Positions 1 to 8,086 of a DNA stretch of 37,459 bases are shown one piece after another. Each line of letters begins with the position of its first letter. The first letter of the stretch is position 1. The DNA comes from Frankiales bacterium (GTDB taxonomy: Bacteria; Actinomycetota; Actinomycetes; Mycobacteriales; SCTD01). The notes beneath the pieces are model-generated. The model saw nothing but the letters and a program-made list of their open reading frames with translations, ran no database searches and was not told the DNA's origin. The position numbers were made by a program, and so were the translations under genes. The stretch lies in the NCBI GenBank assembly GCA_025965615.1, contig JAOPWP010000186.1:1-37459 (forward strand). The letters run 5' to 3'.

Positions 1-2
1 TG

Positions 3-458
3 AAGGTCAACCGGGTCGAGATCCGCGGCATCGAGCCGCCTCCGACCATCCGCGACGCGATGGAGCAGGCGATGCGGGCCGACCGTGGCAAGCGGGCGGC
101 GATCCTCACCGCCGAGGGCCAGCAGCAGTCCGTGGTCCTGTCGGCCCAGGGCCAGAAGCAGTCCATCGTGCTCAACGCCGAGGCGGACCGGACGGCGACG
201 ATCCTGCGTGCCGAGGCCGACAAGGAGTCGGCCCTGCTGCGGGCCGAGGGCGAGGCCAAGGCGATCGCGATGGTCGTCGAGGCGATCCGGGCGGCCGGGG
301 TCGACGAGACCGTGCTCGCCTACCAGCGCCAGATGCTGCTCCCGCGCATCGCCGAGGGCGGCGCCAACAAGGTGTGGTTCGTGCCCACCGACATCGCCGG
401 CGCCATCGGTGCGACCGCAGCGACCCTCGGACTGCGCCCCGAGGCGCCACCGCGCTGA
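3..458 (+). CDS. SPFH/band-7 (stomatin-like) protein, C-terminal part
   Basis: This is the 3' end of a gene that begins outside the window. The frame is open from base 3, upstream of the ATG at 60 used by the ORF track, reading KVNRVEIRGIEPPPTIRDAMEQ. That segment, followed by 'RADRGKRAAILTAEGQ' and repeated 'LxAEAxxxAxxLRAEGEAKA' heptads, is typical of the end of the SPFH domain and its Ala/Glu-rich coiled coil. The tail VWFVPTDIAGAIGATAATLG is the usual C-terminal 'fvPtd' segment. Family members form membrane-anchored ring oligomers involved in membrane microdomains or protease control. The N-terminal membrane anchor is not visible. An NfeD partner usually lies beside such genes, but none follows here. 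Family call is firm; cellular role is unknown. Confidence 0.9.
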   Translation, partial: KVNRVEIRGIEPPPTIRDAMEQAMRADRGKRAAILTAEGQQQSVVLSAQGQKQSIVLNAEADRTATILRAEADKESALLRAEGEAKAIAMVVEAIRAAGVDETVLAYQRQMLLPRIAEGGANKVWFVPTDIAGAIGATAATLGLRPEAPPR

Positions 459-494
459 GGTGCCGACCGCCGCGTTCGGGGAAGGGCGCAGGCG

Positions 495-2075
495 ATGCAG
501 ACCTTCCTGCCCTACCCCGACCTCCGGGCCAGCTGCGTGGTGCTCGACGACAAGCGTCTGGGCAAGCAGCGGGTCGAGACCTTCCAGATCCTGCGCGCCC
601 TCACCTGGCCCCGCTACGCCTGGAAGAACCACCCGGCTGTGCGCATGTGGCGCGGCTTCGTGCCGGGACTGGTCGCGTACGGCCTCGAGAACTGCCGCGA
701 GTGGACCCGCCGGGGCTACGCCGACACGGTGGCGCCGCAGCTGCTCGCGTGGTCCGGAGGAGTGGAGCCCGTCGCACCGGTGCTGCCCCCGTGGTTCGGG
801 CTCGAGCCGCTGCACCTGTCACACCGGTCGGCGCTGCTGCGCAAGGACCCGCAGTGGTACGGACCCCTGTTCGCGTCCCTGGGCGAGCCGGACCTGCCGG
901 ACGACCTGCCCTACCTGTGGCCCCCCGACCACTTCCCACGTTGGCCGGTGCGGGCGGGCCTGCGGGCACAGCCCGTCCCGGTCGCGGCCGAGCTGCTCGG
1001 CCTGTCCACGCTGCGCCCGTGGCAGGAGCGGGCCGCTGCCTCGGTCGCTGACGGGCGGGACACCCTGCTCGTCGCGCGCCCCGGTGCCGGAGGCTCGACC
1101 GCAGGCTTGCTGGCCGGCCTCGCGACGGACGGCCGGACCCTGTGGGTGAGCCCTGCCCCGGGAGTGCGGTCGCCCCCGGTGCCTGCAGCGCTGCTGGACC
1201 CCGACAGGGTGCGTCCGGCCGCGCGCGCTGCCGCTGAGCGGGTGCCCGGGGGCGACGCGACGGGACCGGCCGTGGCACCGATCGCCCGGCCGCCGGCGCC
1301 GGAGGACCTGCTGGCCATGCAGGCGGAGTCGGCACCGGCCGAGTTCGTGTTCCGGTCGCCGGACGACCTGGCGGCAGAGGACCTGCGGCCCGTCGGACCG
1401 GCGCAGCCCGGATGGGGACTGGTCGTCGTGGACCGGGCCGGTGAGCTTCCCGAAGAGCAGGAGGCCGCCGTACGGTCCGCGCGGGGGTCCGGCGGTCCGC
1501 CGCTCCTGGTCGTGGTCGACCGGGCCGACGAGGAACGGCGGGCGGCCCTCGTGCGGCGCTACGGCCTCGTCGACCCCTCCTGGGTCGGCGGCGGGTGGGA
1601 CCCCGGCAGCGAGCTCGGGGCCCGGGTCGTCTCGACCCAGCAGGCGGCGCGGTCGTCGGTCGAGGAGCTGGTCCGGTCCGGCGGCCCGGCGGTCGTCGTC
1701 GCGCCCTCGCGGGAGCGGGCGGAGCGCCTGGTCGCCGGGCTGGGCCGGGCAGGGCTGAGGGCTGCCCTGTGGGCTCCTCCGCCCCTGCGGGCGAACCGAG
1801 CCACCGCGGCCCTCGCCGCCTGGAGGGCACGCCGGCTCGACGCCCTCGTCGTCGGCGCCGGGGCGCTGCCGCCACTCGGCCGTGCCCGCGTGCCCCTGCT
1901 GGTGGCGGTCGACCCCGACTCGCTCGACGGCTGGCGGGACCTCGTGGAGCGGGTCTCCGCCGACCGCTCCGTCGTCGTCGCCGGGCCCGGTGCCAGCGGT
2001 CAGGTGCGGCAGTGGGCGGCGGGGAACCGGCTCCGCGAGACGTTGCTGGACGGCTTCGGCGAACCGGCCTCGTAG
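495..2075 (+). CDS. MSMEG_6728-family protein: DNA glycosylase-like domain fused to degenerate RecQ-like helicase
   Basis: 526 aa with two parts. Residues 1-160 (MQTFLPYPDLRASCVVLDDKRLGKQRVE, then HLSHRSALLRKDPQWYGPLF) match the MSMEG_6728 family, related to the Pyr_excise fold of T4 endonuclease V. Residues ~170-515 have the layout of a RecQ/DEAD helicase: a Q-motif-like 'LRPWQERAAASVADGRDTLLVARPGAGGST', a later 'LVVVDRAGEL' where DEAH is expected, and a second RecA-like half. The Walker A lysine is missing (GAGGST, not GSGKS) and the Walker B acidic pair is DR rather than DE. ATP hydrolysis is therefore doubtful. The start ATG has a GGGGAAGGG ribosome site 8 nt upstream. The substrate is unknown; a role in DNA damage recognition is inferred only from the fold. 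It could also be a decaying fusion. Confidence 0.75.
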   Translation: MQTFLPYPDLRASCVVLDDKRLGKQRVETFQILRALTWPRYAWKNHPAVRMWRGFVPGLVAYGLENCREWTRRGYADTVAPQLLAWSGGVEPVAPVLPPWFGLEPLHLSHRSALLRKDPQWYGPLFASLGEPDLPDDLPYLWPPDHFPRWPVRAGLRAQPVPVAAELLGLSTLRPWQERAAASVADGRDTLLVARPGAGGSTAGLLAGLATDGRTLWVSPAPGVRSPPVPAALLDPDRVRPAARAAAERVPGGDATGPAVAPIARPPAPEDLLAMQAESAPAEFVFRSPDDLAAEDLRPVGPAQPGWGLVVVDRAGELPEEQEAAVRSARGSGGPPLLVVVDRADEERRAALVRRYGLVDPSWVGGGWDPGSELGARVVSTQQAARSSVEELVRSGGPAVVVAPSRERAERLVAGLGRAGLRAALWAPPPLRANRATAALAAWRARRLDALVVGAGALPPLGRARVPLLVAVDPDSLDGWRDLVERVSADRSVVVAGPGASGQVRQWAAGNRLRETLLDGFGEPAS

Positions 2076-2253
2076 CCCCTGCCTTCCCAGACGGGACAGC
2101 AGGCCGAGCTCGCGGTGGCCTCCGTGTCACCTCGGCGGCGGCCGGGCCCTGCCTGCAGCTCCGCGGCCGCTGCTCCAGGGCGGCCCGCTCCTGCTCCGAA
2201 GAGCCACCTGCCTCGTCAGGCTGCCGGGCACGGGTACCTGGAAGACTGTGGCG

Positions 2254-3351
2254 ATGCCGAGCGCCAGCCCTCGCCCGTACGCGTCCTGGAACGCGGTCCT
2301 GCCGCCAGCAGCCTTGGTCGCTCTGGCCGGCGTGTGGGGGCGTGACCTGCCCACAGCCCTCGTCGCTGCGGTAGCCGTCGTGCTGGGCGGTGCGGTCCTG
2401 GCAGCGGTGCACCACGCCGAGGTGGTCTCCCACCGGGTGGGTGAGCCGTTCGGCAGCCTGGTGCTGGCGGTGGCGGTGACCGTCATCGAGGTGGCGCTGA
2501 TCGTGACGCTGATCGTCTCCGGAGGGCCGGAGACGGCCTCGCTCGCGCGCGACACCGTCTTCGCCGCGGTCATGATCACGTGCAACGGCATCCTCGGCCT
2601 GTCGCTGTTCGTCACGGCCCGACGCGAGCACGTCGCGGTGTTCAACGCCGAAGGCACGGGGGCGGCGCTCGCGACGGTCGCGACTCTGGCCACGCTGACG
2701 CTGGTCCTGCCGACCTTCACGACCAGCGAGCCAGGGCCCGAGTTCTCCCCGGCGCAGCTGGCGTTCGCTGCGGTGGCGTCGCTCGTCCTGTACGGCTCCT
2801 TCGTCGCGACGCAGACGGTCCGGCACCGGGACTTCTTCCTGCCCGTGCGCCAAGGCGAGGTGTCCGCCGAGGACGAGCACGCAGACCCGCCGACGGCCCG
2901 CGCGGCCGCGGGAAGCCTCGGCCTGCTGGTCGTGGCGCTCGTCGCCGTGGTCGGCCTGGCCAAGGTCTTGTCGCCGGCGATCGAGAGCGGCGTGGCGGCA
3001 GCGGGCTTCCCGGCGTCCTTCGTCGGCGTCGTCATCGCCCTTCTCGTGCTGCTGCCCGAGACGCTCGCGGCCGTGCGCGCGGCTCGGCGTGGGCTCGTCC
3101 AGACCAGCCTCAACCTGGCACTCGGATCTGCGATGGCCTCGATCGGTCTGACCATCCCCGTCATCGCCCTGGCTTCGGTCTGGCTCGAGGGGCCGCTGGT
3201 GCTCGGCCTGGAAGCCACGCAGATGGTCCTGCTGGCGCTCACGGTCGTCGTCGGCGTGCTCACCGTCGTGCCGGGACGGGCCACCCGGCTGCAGGGCGCC
3301 ACGCACCTCGTCCTGATGGCGGCCTTCATGTTCCTCGCAGTCAGCCCCTGA
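2254..3351 (+). CDS. Calcium/proton antiporter, CaxA/ChaA type
   Basis: 365 aa, a multi-spanning inner membrane protein of the Ca2+:cation antiporter superfamily. It carries the two inverted exchanger repeats: 'GEPFGSLVLAVAVTVIEVALIVTLIVSGG' (~60-90) and 'LLVLLPETLAAVRAARRGLVQTSLNLALGSAMASIGLTIPV' (~260-300). The acidic residues after 'TVIE' and 'LPE' are the expected cation-binding positions. It is predicted to export Ca2+ (possibly Na+ or K+) in exchange for protons. The ORF track extends the frame upstream to 1882 through the preceding gene. I chose ATG 2254 because the length fits the family and AAGACT, a weak -10-like hexamer, lies 6 nt before it. It stands alone and converges on arr. 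Confidence 0.85.
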   Translation: MPSASPRPYASWNAVLPPAALVALAGVWGRDLPTALVAAVAVVLGGAVLAAVHHAEVVSHRVGEPFGSLVLAVAVTVIEVALIVTLIVSGGPETASLARDTVFAAVMITCNGILGLSLFVTARREHVAVFNAEGTGAALATVATLATLTLVLPTFTTSEPGPEFSPAQLAFAAVASLVLYGSFVATQTVRHRDFFLPVRQGEVSAEDEHADPPTARAAAGSLGLLVVALVAVVGLAKVLSPAIESGVAAAGFPASFVGVVIALLVLLPETLAAVRAARRGLVQTSLNLALGSAMASIGLTIPVIALASVWLEGPLVLGLEATQMVLLALTVVVGVLTVVPGRATRLQGATHLVLMAAFMFLAVSP

Positions 3352-3407
3352 GGGCCGAGCTGAGGAGATGGCCTGCCCGGGACGGTGACCGGGGGAGGTG
3401 CCCGGAG

Positions 3408-3869
3408 TCAGTCCTCGATGATGTCGCGGCCCTGCTCACGCAGCAGCCGCAGCGAGCCGAGCATGCGCTCGAGCGTCTCGCGGTCGTGCCCCGGCCAGTC
3501 AGAGACCTGCCGCGTGATCCGCAGCGGGTGGCGGGACCGGTAGGACTGCGTGAGGTTGCCTGGGAACCGCTTGTCGGTGACGTTCGGGTCGTCCTCGAAC
3601 GGCCCCGTGGGCTCGACCTCGTAGACGAATCCGGTCTGGTCCTCCCCTCCCAGTGCGGCAGCGAGCTCAGCCCCCCAGGCCGCGGTGTCCAGGAGCGCGG
3701 TGAAGTAGATGTGGTTCATCACGCGGCCGTGCTGGAAGTTCGACACCCTGCCGGGCACCAGGTGGTCACCGACCTGCAGCCGGACCCGCGTGCCGTGGAA
3801 GAACGGACCGCTCACGTGGGCGCACGCGTCCAGGGTCACGGGGATGCGGCTGCCGTCGACGTCGCTCAT
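3408..3869 (-). CDS. arr: Rifamycin ADP-ribosyltransferase Arr
   Basis: 153 aa. Arr transfers ADP-ribose from NAD+ to the C23 hydroxyl of rifamycins and inactivates them in the cytoplasm. The whole protein aligns by eye with Arr: 'FFHGTRVRLQVGDHLVPG' (His25), 'GRVMNHIYFTALLDTAAWGAELA' (Tyr55), 'VEPTGPFEDDPNVTDKRFPGNLTQSYRS' (Asp93/94) and the C-terminal 'DIIED'. The His-Tyr-Asp set of characterised Arr enzymes is intact and the length is normal. Start ATG 3869 follows a strong GGAGGAG site at about 9 nt; the track's longer 730-aa frame is an artefact. Chromosomal arr genes are common in actinomycetes, so this is probably intrinsic resistance rather than recent acquisition. Confidence 0.95.
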   Translation of the reverse strand: MSDVDGSRIPVTLDACAHVSGPFFHGTRVRLQVGDHLVPGRVSNFQHGRVMNHIYFTALLDTAAWGAELAAALGGEDQTGFVYEVEPTGPFEDDPNVTDKRFPGNLTQSYRSRHPLRITRQVSDWPGHDRETLERMLGSLRLLREQGRDIIED

Positions 3870-3979
3870 CAGCCCTTGCTCCTCCGGGGTCCGCAGCACC
3901 CGCGCCGATGCGCCCCGCCAGGGCGCTGCACGAGGCAGTCTGCGACGCCCCCCCCGGAAGGTAGACGGGTGGCTCCCGG

Positions 3980-4900
3980 TCACCCGCCGCCGGCTGGCAG
4001 GAGCAGCCGCACCGCTGCGGGCCGCACGGTGACGGTGCACGGCAGCACCCCTGCCGGGTCGCCGTCCGCGAACACCCGGAACGGGCGGTCCGCCGAGAGC
4101 TCCACCTTCCGGGCCGGCCGCACGGAGACCGAGGCGTCGGACACGTGCGTACCCCGGAAGACCTTCGGCAGGGTGCGCAGGAAGTGGGTCCGGCTGCTCG
4201 TGGCGATGGCGACGACGTCGAGGACGCCGTCCTCGGTGCTCGCGTCCGGGGCCAGTCGCATGCCCCCGCCGTACCTCCCGGAGTTGCAGACCGCGACGGT
4301 CCACCCCTCGACGTCGAACGGCGAGCCGTCCACCCGGCAGGCGAACCGCGCGGGGCGCCAGCGCGCGACGGTGGCCAGGGCGCCGTACAGGTAGACGGCC
4401 TGGCCGAGGCGGAGGCGGCTGGTCAGGACCCGCTCCTGCACCTCGCTGTCGAAGCCGATGCCGGCGATGCCGAGGAAGGGCACGTCGCCGGTGGCCGAGC
4501 TGACCACTCCGAGGTCGAGCGCACGGGGGACGCCGCTGCCGAGCACGGCGCAGGCCGCGACCGGGTCCCGCGGGAGCCCCACGGCACGGCACAGGTCGTT
4601 GCCGCGGCCGCCTGGCAGGACCCCCATCAGACCGGGCTGCGCGACGTGGGGCGTGAGCAGGCTCAGGGCGCCGGCCACCCGTCCGGCGATGCCGTCGCCA
4701 CCCATGGCCACCGGGACGCGCTCGTCGTAGAGCGCCTGCTCGGTGAGCTCGTCGGCGTGGCGGAGCGAGGTGGTCAGCGTGGTCCGCAGGTCGTGCCCGG
4801 CCTCGCGCAGAGCCCGCTCCACCCCGGGCAGCGCCCGGGCCGACCGCCCGCCGCCCGCCGAGGGGTTCACGATGAGCTGGAGACGCCGTTGGACGATCAC
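3980..4900 (-). CDS. Diacylglycerol kinase-family lipid kinase
   Basis: 306 aa with a GTG start. DAGK catalytic domain at ~5-130: 'LQLIVNPSAGGGRSA', then 'VAMGGDGIAGRVAGALS' (the GGDG nucleotide loop) and 'GVLPGGRGNDLCRAVGLP'. The C-terminal half ('CNSGRYGGGMRLAPDASTEDGVLDVV...') is the usual YegS/DgkB beta-sandwich. It is expected to phosphorylate diacylglycerol or a related lipid at the inner membrane face. Two positions differ from the textbook GGDGTxNE / GTGND motifs: GGDGI..R and GRGND. I think the latter is common in an actinobacterial subgroup, so activity is still likely but the substrate is uncertain. It lies 27 nt downstream of the DICT-like gene on the same strand, perhaps in an operon. 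Confidence 0.85.
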   Translation of the reverse strand: MIVQRRLQLIVNPSAGGGRSARALPGVERALREAGHDLRTTLTTSLRHADELTEQALYDERVPVAMGGDGIAGRVAGALSLLTPHVAQPGLMGVLPGGRGNDLCRAVGLPRDPVAACAVLGSGVPRALDLGVVSSATGDVPFLGIAGIGFDSEVQERVLTSRLRLGQAVYLYGALATVARWRPARFACRVDGSPFDVEGWTVAVCNSGRYGGGMRLAPDASTEDGVLDVVAIATSSRTHFLRTLPKVFRGTHVSDASVSVRPARKVELSADRPFRVFADGDPAGVLPCTVTVRPAAVRLLLPAGGG

Positions 4901-4927
4901 CGGCCCAGCGAAGCAGATCTCGAGCGC

Positions 4928-5545
4928 TCAGGCGCCGGTCGGGTGCGCCGGATCGGACAGCGGCGTGATGAACAGGTGCAGGAAGGGGACGCGCTCCAGC
5001 ACGGCCGTCCCGGCGCGGTGCACCGCCACGCTGTCCCGCGTGGACAGCCAGAGCCAGGAACCGCTCCCGAGGCGGTCCTCGTGCGCGAGCAGGGCCGCCC
5101 GGCGGGTCGGCCCGCAGGCGATCACGCCCCACTCCGACGACAGCGAGTCGTCTGCGCGCAGGGGGACGGTCAGGACCTTCGAGCGGTCGGTCACGGCGCG
5201 AGGGAGGTCGGGGCCGAGGACGACCACGACCGCGCCCCGGTCGACGAGCCGGCTGCCGTGCCCGACCGCCTCGGCCGCAGCCCGCCTGTGGGGGACGACC
5301 ATCAGCACCAGCGCCGTCCCGGGGAGCAGGAGCTGCGTCACCAGGCTCTCGATCCGCTGCCCGACCACCTCGCCGCCCACCGCCGGGTGGGCGTCGTCGG
5401 GGACGGCGGCCGCAGCCCGGCCGAAGACCGAGGAGACCGGGGCCGCCGAGCGGGAGAACGGCACCGGCGGCTTCAGCGCGGACAGGGCAGCCCGCATCCG
5501 CTCCCCGGCATCGCTGGGCAGCGGGATGTCCGTCCGTTCGACCAT
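4928..5545 (-). CDS. DICT-like sensory domain protein (tentative)
   Basis: 205 aa, soluble, no signal peptide. The middle and end ('VDRGAVVVVLGPDLP', 'VLTVPLRADDSLSSEWGVIACGPTRRAALLAHEDR') resemble the DICT domain found with diguanylate cyclases and two-component proteins, notably the '.DDxLxxEWxVxxxGPxxxAAL.A.D' pattern. No output domain is attached, so it would be a standalone sensor or partner protein. ATG 5545 has a GAGGAG site 5 nt upstream. It is divergent from the 5599 gene across 53 bp that contain a perfect palindrome, and is followed closely by the lipid kinase. If the domain call is wrong it is simply a conserved unknown. Confidence 0.6.
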   Translation of the reverse strand: MVERTDIPLPSDAGERMRAALSALKPPVPFSRSAAPVSSVFGRAAAAVPDDAHPAVGGEVVGQRIESLVTQLLLPGTALVLMVVPHRRAAAEAVGHGSRLVDRGAVVVVLGPDLPRAVTDRSKVLTVPLRADDSLSSEWGVIACGPTRRAALLAHEDRLGSGSWLWLSTRDSVAVHRAGTAVLERVPFLHLFITPLSDPAHPTGA

Positions 5546-5554
5546 GCTGTCTCC

Positions 5555-5566
5555 TCGACGCGTCGA
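5555..5566. promoter_or_regulatory. 12-bp perfect palindrome between divergent genes
   Basis: TCGACGCGTCGA sits in the 53-bp space between the divergent 5545 and 5599 starts, immediately upstream of both ribosome sites. It is a plausible operator for a dimeric regulator, but short palindromes arise often in GC-rich DNA and no regulator can be assigned. Confidence 0.35.
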
Positions 5567-5598
5567 TGCGTGTCCTGAAGATCGAGGAGGGGCCGGTC

Positions 5599-5991
5599 AT
5601 GTCACAGGGTCCGGGAGGCGTCCGACGCGACCTGGTCCCGCCGGGCTGGCCGGCGCAGGTCCTGCCCCCGCAGGCACCGGACTGGGAGCGCAGTGCGGTG
5701 GCCTGGCTGTTCGACCTGTGCCCACCGGACTACCGGGCGCACGAGGTGCTGCGCCGTCACCCGGTGGTCCTGGCCCGCTTCGCGGCAGGGCACGTGTCCT
5801 CGGCCGTCGAGGCGGCCCGGCAGGGGATCCGCACCAGCCGCGCCGACCTGTCCGGACTGGTCCCCCCCGACGTCGTCGAGGCGGTGATCGCGGCGTACGA
5901 CAGGGAGGGCCGCCGGCTCGTCGCGGCGGGCCGTGAGGTGGCGCTGGTCGACGCGGCGCTGCGCGGCGAGCGACACGTACCGCGGCTGTGA
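5599..5991 (+). CDS. Conserved actinobacterial protein of unknown function
   Basis: 130 aa. I do not recognise a characterised domain. The segment 'PPGWPAQVLPPQAPDWERSAVAWLFDLCPPDYRAHEVLRRHPVVLARFAAGHV' is compact and Trp/Pro-rich, and looks like a family I recall as recurrent in actinomycetes without known function. The rest is helical ('VEAVIAAYDREGRRLVAAGREVALVDAALRGE'). There are no membrane segments. I chose ATG 5599 over the track's 5566 because GAGGAGGGG lies about 8 nt before it, which puts the start codon after the divergent palindrome. It precedes dxs by 124 bp on the same strand. Confidence 0.75.
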   Translation: MSQGPGGVRRDLVPPGWPAQVLPPQAPDWERSAVAWLFDLCPPDYRAHEVLRRHPVVLARFAAGHVSSAVEAARQGIRTSRADLSGLVPPDVVEAVIAAYDREGRRLVAAGREVALVDAALRGERHVPRL

Positions 5992-6021
5992 CGCACCGTG
6001 TCCGGGACGTGTGAGCGTCCG

Positions 6022-6038
6022 GTCCGGATGAACCGGAC
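6022..6038. repeat. Inverted repeat upstream of dxs
   Basis: GTCCGG-ATGAA-CCGGAC is a perfect 6-bp stem with a 5-nt loop, 30 bp after the previous stop codon and upstream of a possible dxs -10 hexamer (TAGAGT, 6067-6072). It could be a weak terminator or an operator. There is no T-run. Confidence 0.35.
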
Positions 6039-6115
6039 GGGCGTCGGCTGCGGATGTCTGGGAAACTAGAGTCGGACGCACCTCAAGCGCACCGACACGA
6101 CTGGACGGAGGGCCC

Positions 6116-8077
6116 GTGAGCCTGCTCGACCTCGTGCAGGGGCCCGACGACCTCAAACAGTTGCGCGCCGAGCAGCTGCCCGTGCTGGCGGCCGAGCTGC
6201 GCGACGTGATGGTCGACACCGTCTCGCGGACCGGCGGGCACCTCGGGCCGAGCCTGGGCGTCGTCGAGTTGACGCTGGCGATCCACCGCGTCTTCGACTC
6301 ACCTCGCGACAAGGTGCTGTGGGACACCGGCCACCAGTCCTACGTCCACAAGCTCGTCACCGGCCGCCGGGACGACTTCGACACCCTGCGCAAGCAGGGC
6401 GGCCTGTCGGGCTACCCGAGCCGCAGCGAGTCCGAGCACGACCTGGTCGAGAACAGCCACGCCTCCACGGCGCTGTCCTACGCCGACGGACTGGCCAAGG
6501 CCTACCGGCTGCGTGGGGAGCGCCGGCACGTCGTGGCGGTCGTCGGCGACGGCGCGCTCACCGGCGGCATGTGCTGGGAGGCGCTGAACAACATCGCGGC
6601 GACCGACAACCCGGTGGTCATCGTCGTCAACGACAACGGCCGGTCCTACTCCCCGACGATCGGCGGACTGGCCGACCGCCTCGCGACGCTGCGCATGCTC
6701 CAGGGCTACGAGCGGGCGCTCGACACCGTCCGCACGACGCTGGCCCGGACGCCTGTGGTCGGGAGCCCGCTCTACACGGCCCTGCACGGGTTGAAGCGCG
6801 GGATCAAGGACCTCCTGCAGCCCCAGGTGCTCTTCGAGGACCTCGGCATCAAGTACGTCGGGCCGATCGACGGGCACGACATCGGCGCCATGGAGGGCGC
6901 TCTGCAGCGGGCCAAGGACTTCGGCGGGCCGGTGATCGTCCATGCCGTGACCGTCAAGGGGTTCGGCTACCAGCCGGCCGTCGACGACGAGGCCGACTGC
7001 CTGCACAGCGTCGCCCCGGTGACCGACCCGCTGACCGGCAAGCCGCTCAACGTCAGTGCACGCGGCTGGACGGGGGTGCTGGCCGAGGAGATGGTCGCCC
7101 TCGGGGCCGAACGGCCGGACCTCGTCGCGATCACCGCCGCGATGCTGCAGCCCGTGGGGCTCCGCGCGTTCTCCGAGGCCTACCCCGAGCGCACCTTCGA
7201 CGTCGGGATCGCCGAGCAGCACGCGGTGACGAGCGCCGCAGGGCTGGCCATGGGTGGCCTCCACCCGGTCGTCTGCCTCTACGCCACGTTCCTCAACCGC
7301 GCCTTCGACCAGGCCCTCATGGACGTCGCGCTCCACCGGCTCCCCGTGACGTTCGTGCTGGACCGGGCCGGGGTGACCGGCGACGACGGGGCCAGCCACA
7401 ACGGCATGTGGGACATGTCCCTGCTCCAGCTGGTGCCGGGCCTGCGGCTCGCTGCCCCACGAGACGCGGCGAGCCTGCGCGAGCAGCTGAGGGAGGCCGT
7501 GGCCGTCGACGGCCCGACGGCGGTCCGCTTCGCCAAGGGGGCCGTGGGTGAGGACATCCCCGCGCTCGAGCGGCTGGGGGTGGTCGACGTGCTGCGCCGG
7601 GCGCCGGGTGACTCCGTGCTGCTCGTCGCCGTCGGTGCGTTCGCCCGCCTCGGCCTCGAGGTGGCGGACCGCGCGGCGGCGCAGGGGATCGGCGTCACCG
7701 TGGTCGACCCCCGCTGGGTCAGTCCGGTGGCGCCCGAGCTCGTCGAGCTGGCCAAGGGCTACCGGCTCGTCATGACGGTCGAGGACAACGGCACGGTCGG
7801 GGGCGTGGCCTCGCTGGTGAGCCAGGCGCTGCGTGCCGCAGAGGTCGACGTCCCGGCACGCGACCTCGGCATCCCGCAGCGCTTCCTCGACCACGCGACC
7901 CGGGCGCAGACGCTGTCCGACATCGGCCTGACGGCCCAGGAGGTCGCGCGCCGTCTGGTCGAGACCGTGGCCCGGATCGACGGCGCCCTCGAGACCGCAG
8001 CGACGGCCGAGCCTGACCAGGGTGACCCGCAGCCCGACACGTCGCCCAGCGAGGACCACACCCGCCGGCAGCACTGA
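6116..8077 (+). CDS. dxs: 1-deoxy-D-xylulose-5-phosphate synthase
   Basis: 653 aa, full length. DXS condenses pyruvate and glyceraldehyde 3-phosphate with thiamine diphosphate in the cytoplasm, the first step of the MEP isoprenoid pathway. Visible features are '[14 protein letters not shown]' near the N-terminus, the ThDP/Mg motif '[31 protein letters not shown]' (~145-175), the linker '[10 protein letters not shown]', and the transketolase pyrimidine domain with '[19 protein letters not shown]' and '[20 protein letters not shown]'. The C-terminal domain is intact and a short disordered tail (~620-653) is extra. '[12 protein letters not shown]' is the actinobacterial form. GTG 6116 has GGAGG 4 nt upstream, and a TAGAGT hexamer at 6067 suggests a short leader. 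Confidence 0.97.
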   Translation: MSLLDLVQGPDDLKQLRAEQLPVLAAELRDVMVDTVSRTGGHLGPSLGVVELTLAIHRVFDSPRDKVLWDTGHQSYVHKLVTGRRDDFDTLRKQGGLSGYPSRSESEHDLVENSHASTALSYADGLAKAYRLRGERRHVVAVVGDGALTGGMCWEALNNIAATDNPVVIVVNDNGRSYSPTIGGLADRLATLRMLQGYERALDTVRTTLARTPVVGSPLYTALHGLKRGIKDLLQPQVLFEDLGIKYVGPIDGHDIGAMEGALQRAKDFGGPVIVHAVTVKGFGYQPAVDDEADCLHSVAPVTDPLTGKPLNVSARGWTGVLAEEMVALGAERPDLVAITAAMLQPVGLRAFSEAYPERTFDVGIAEQHAVTSAAGLAMGGLHPVVCLYATFLNRAFDQALMDVALHRLPVTFVLDRAGVTGDDGASHNGMWDMSLLQLVPGLRLAAPRDAASLREQLREAVAVDGPTAVRFAKGAVGEDIPALERLGVVDVLRRAPGDSVLLVAVGAFARLGLEVADRAAAQGIGVTVVDPRWVSPVAPELVELAKGYRLVMTVEDNGTVGGVASLVSQALRAAEVDVPARDLGIPQRFLDHATRAQTLSDIGLTAQEVARRLVETVARIDGALETAATAEPDQGDPQPDTSPSEDHTRRQH

Positions 8078-8086
8078 GCCGGTGGC

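Noticed and set aside
601-3306. 901-aa minus-strand ORF
   Set aside because: It is antisense to the MSMEG_6728-type and antiporter genes; composition is Arg/Pro/Gly-rich low complexity typical of GC-rich shadow frames.
3408-5600. 730-aa minus-strand ORF
   Set aside because: Only its last 153 codons are real (arr). The rest shadows the lipid kinase and DICT-like genes in another frame.
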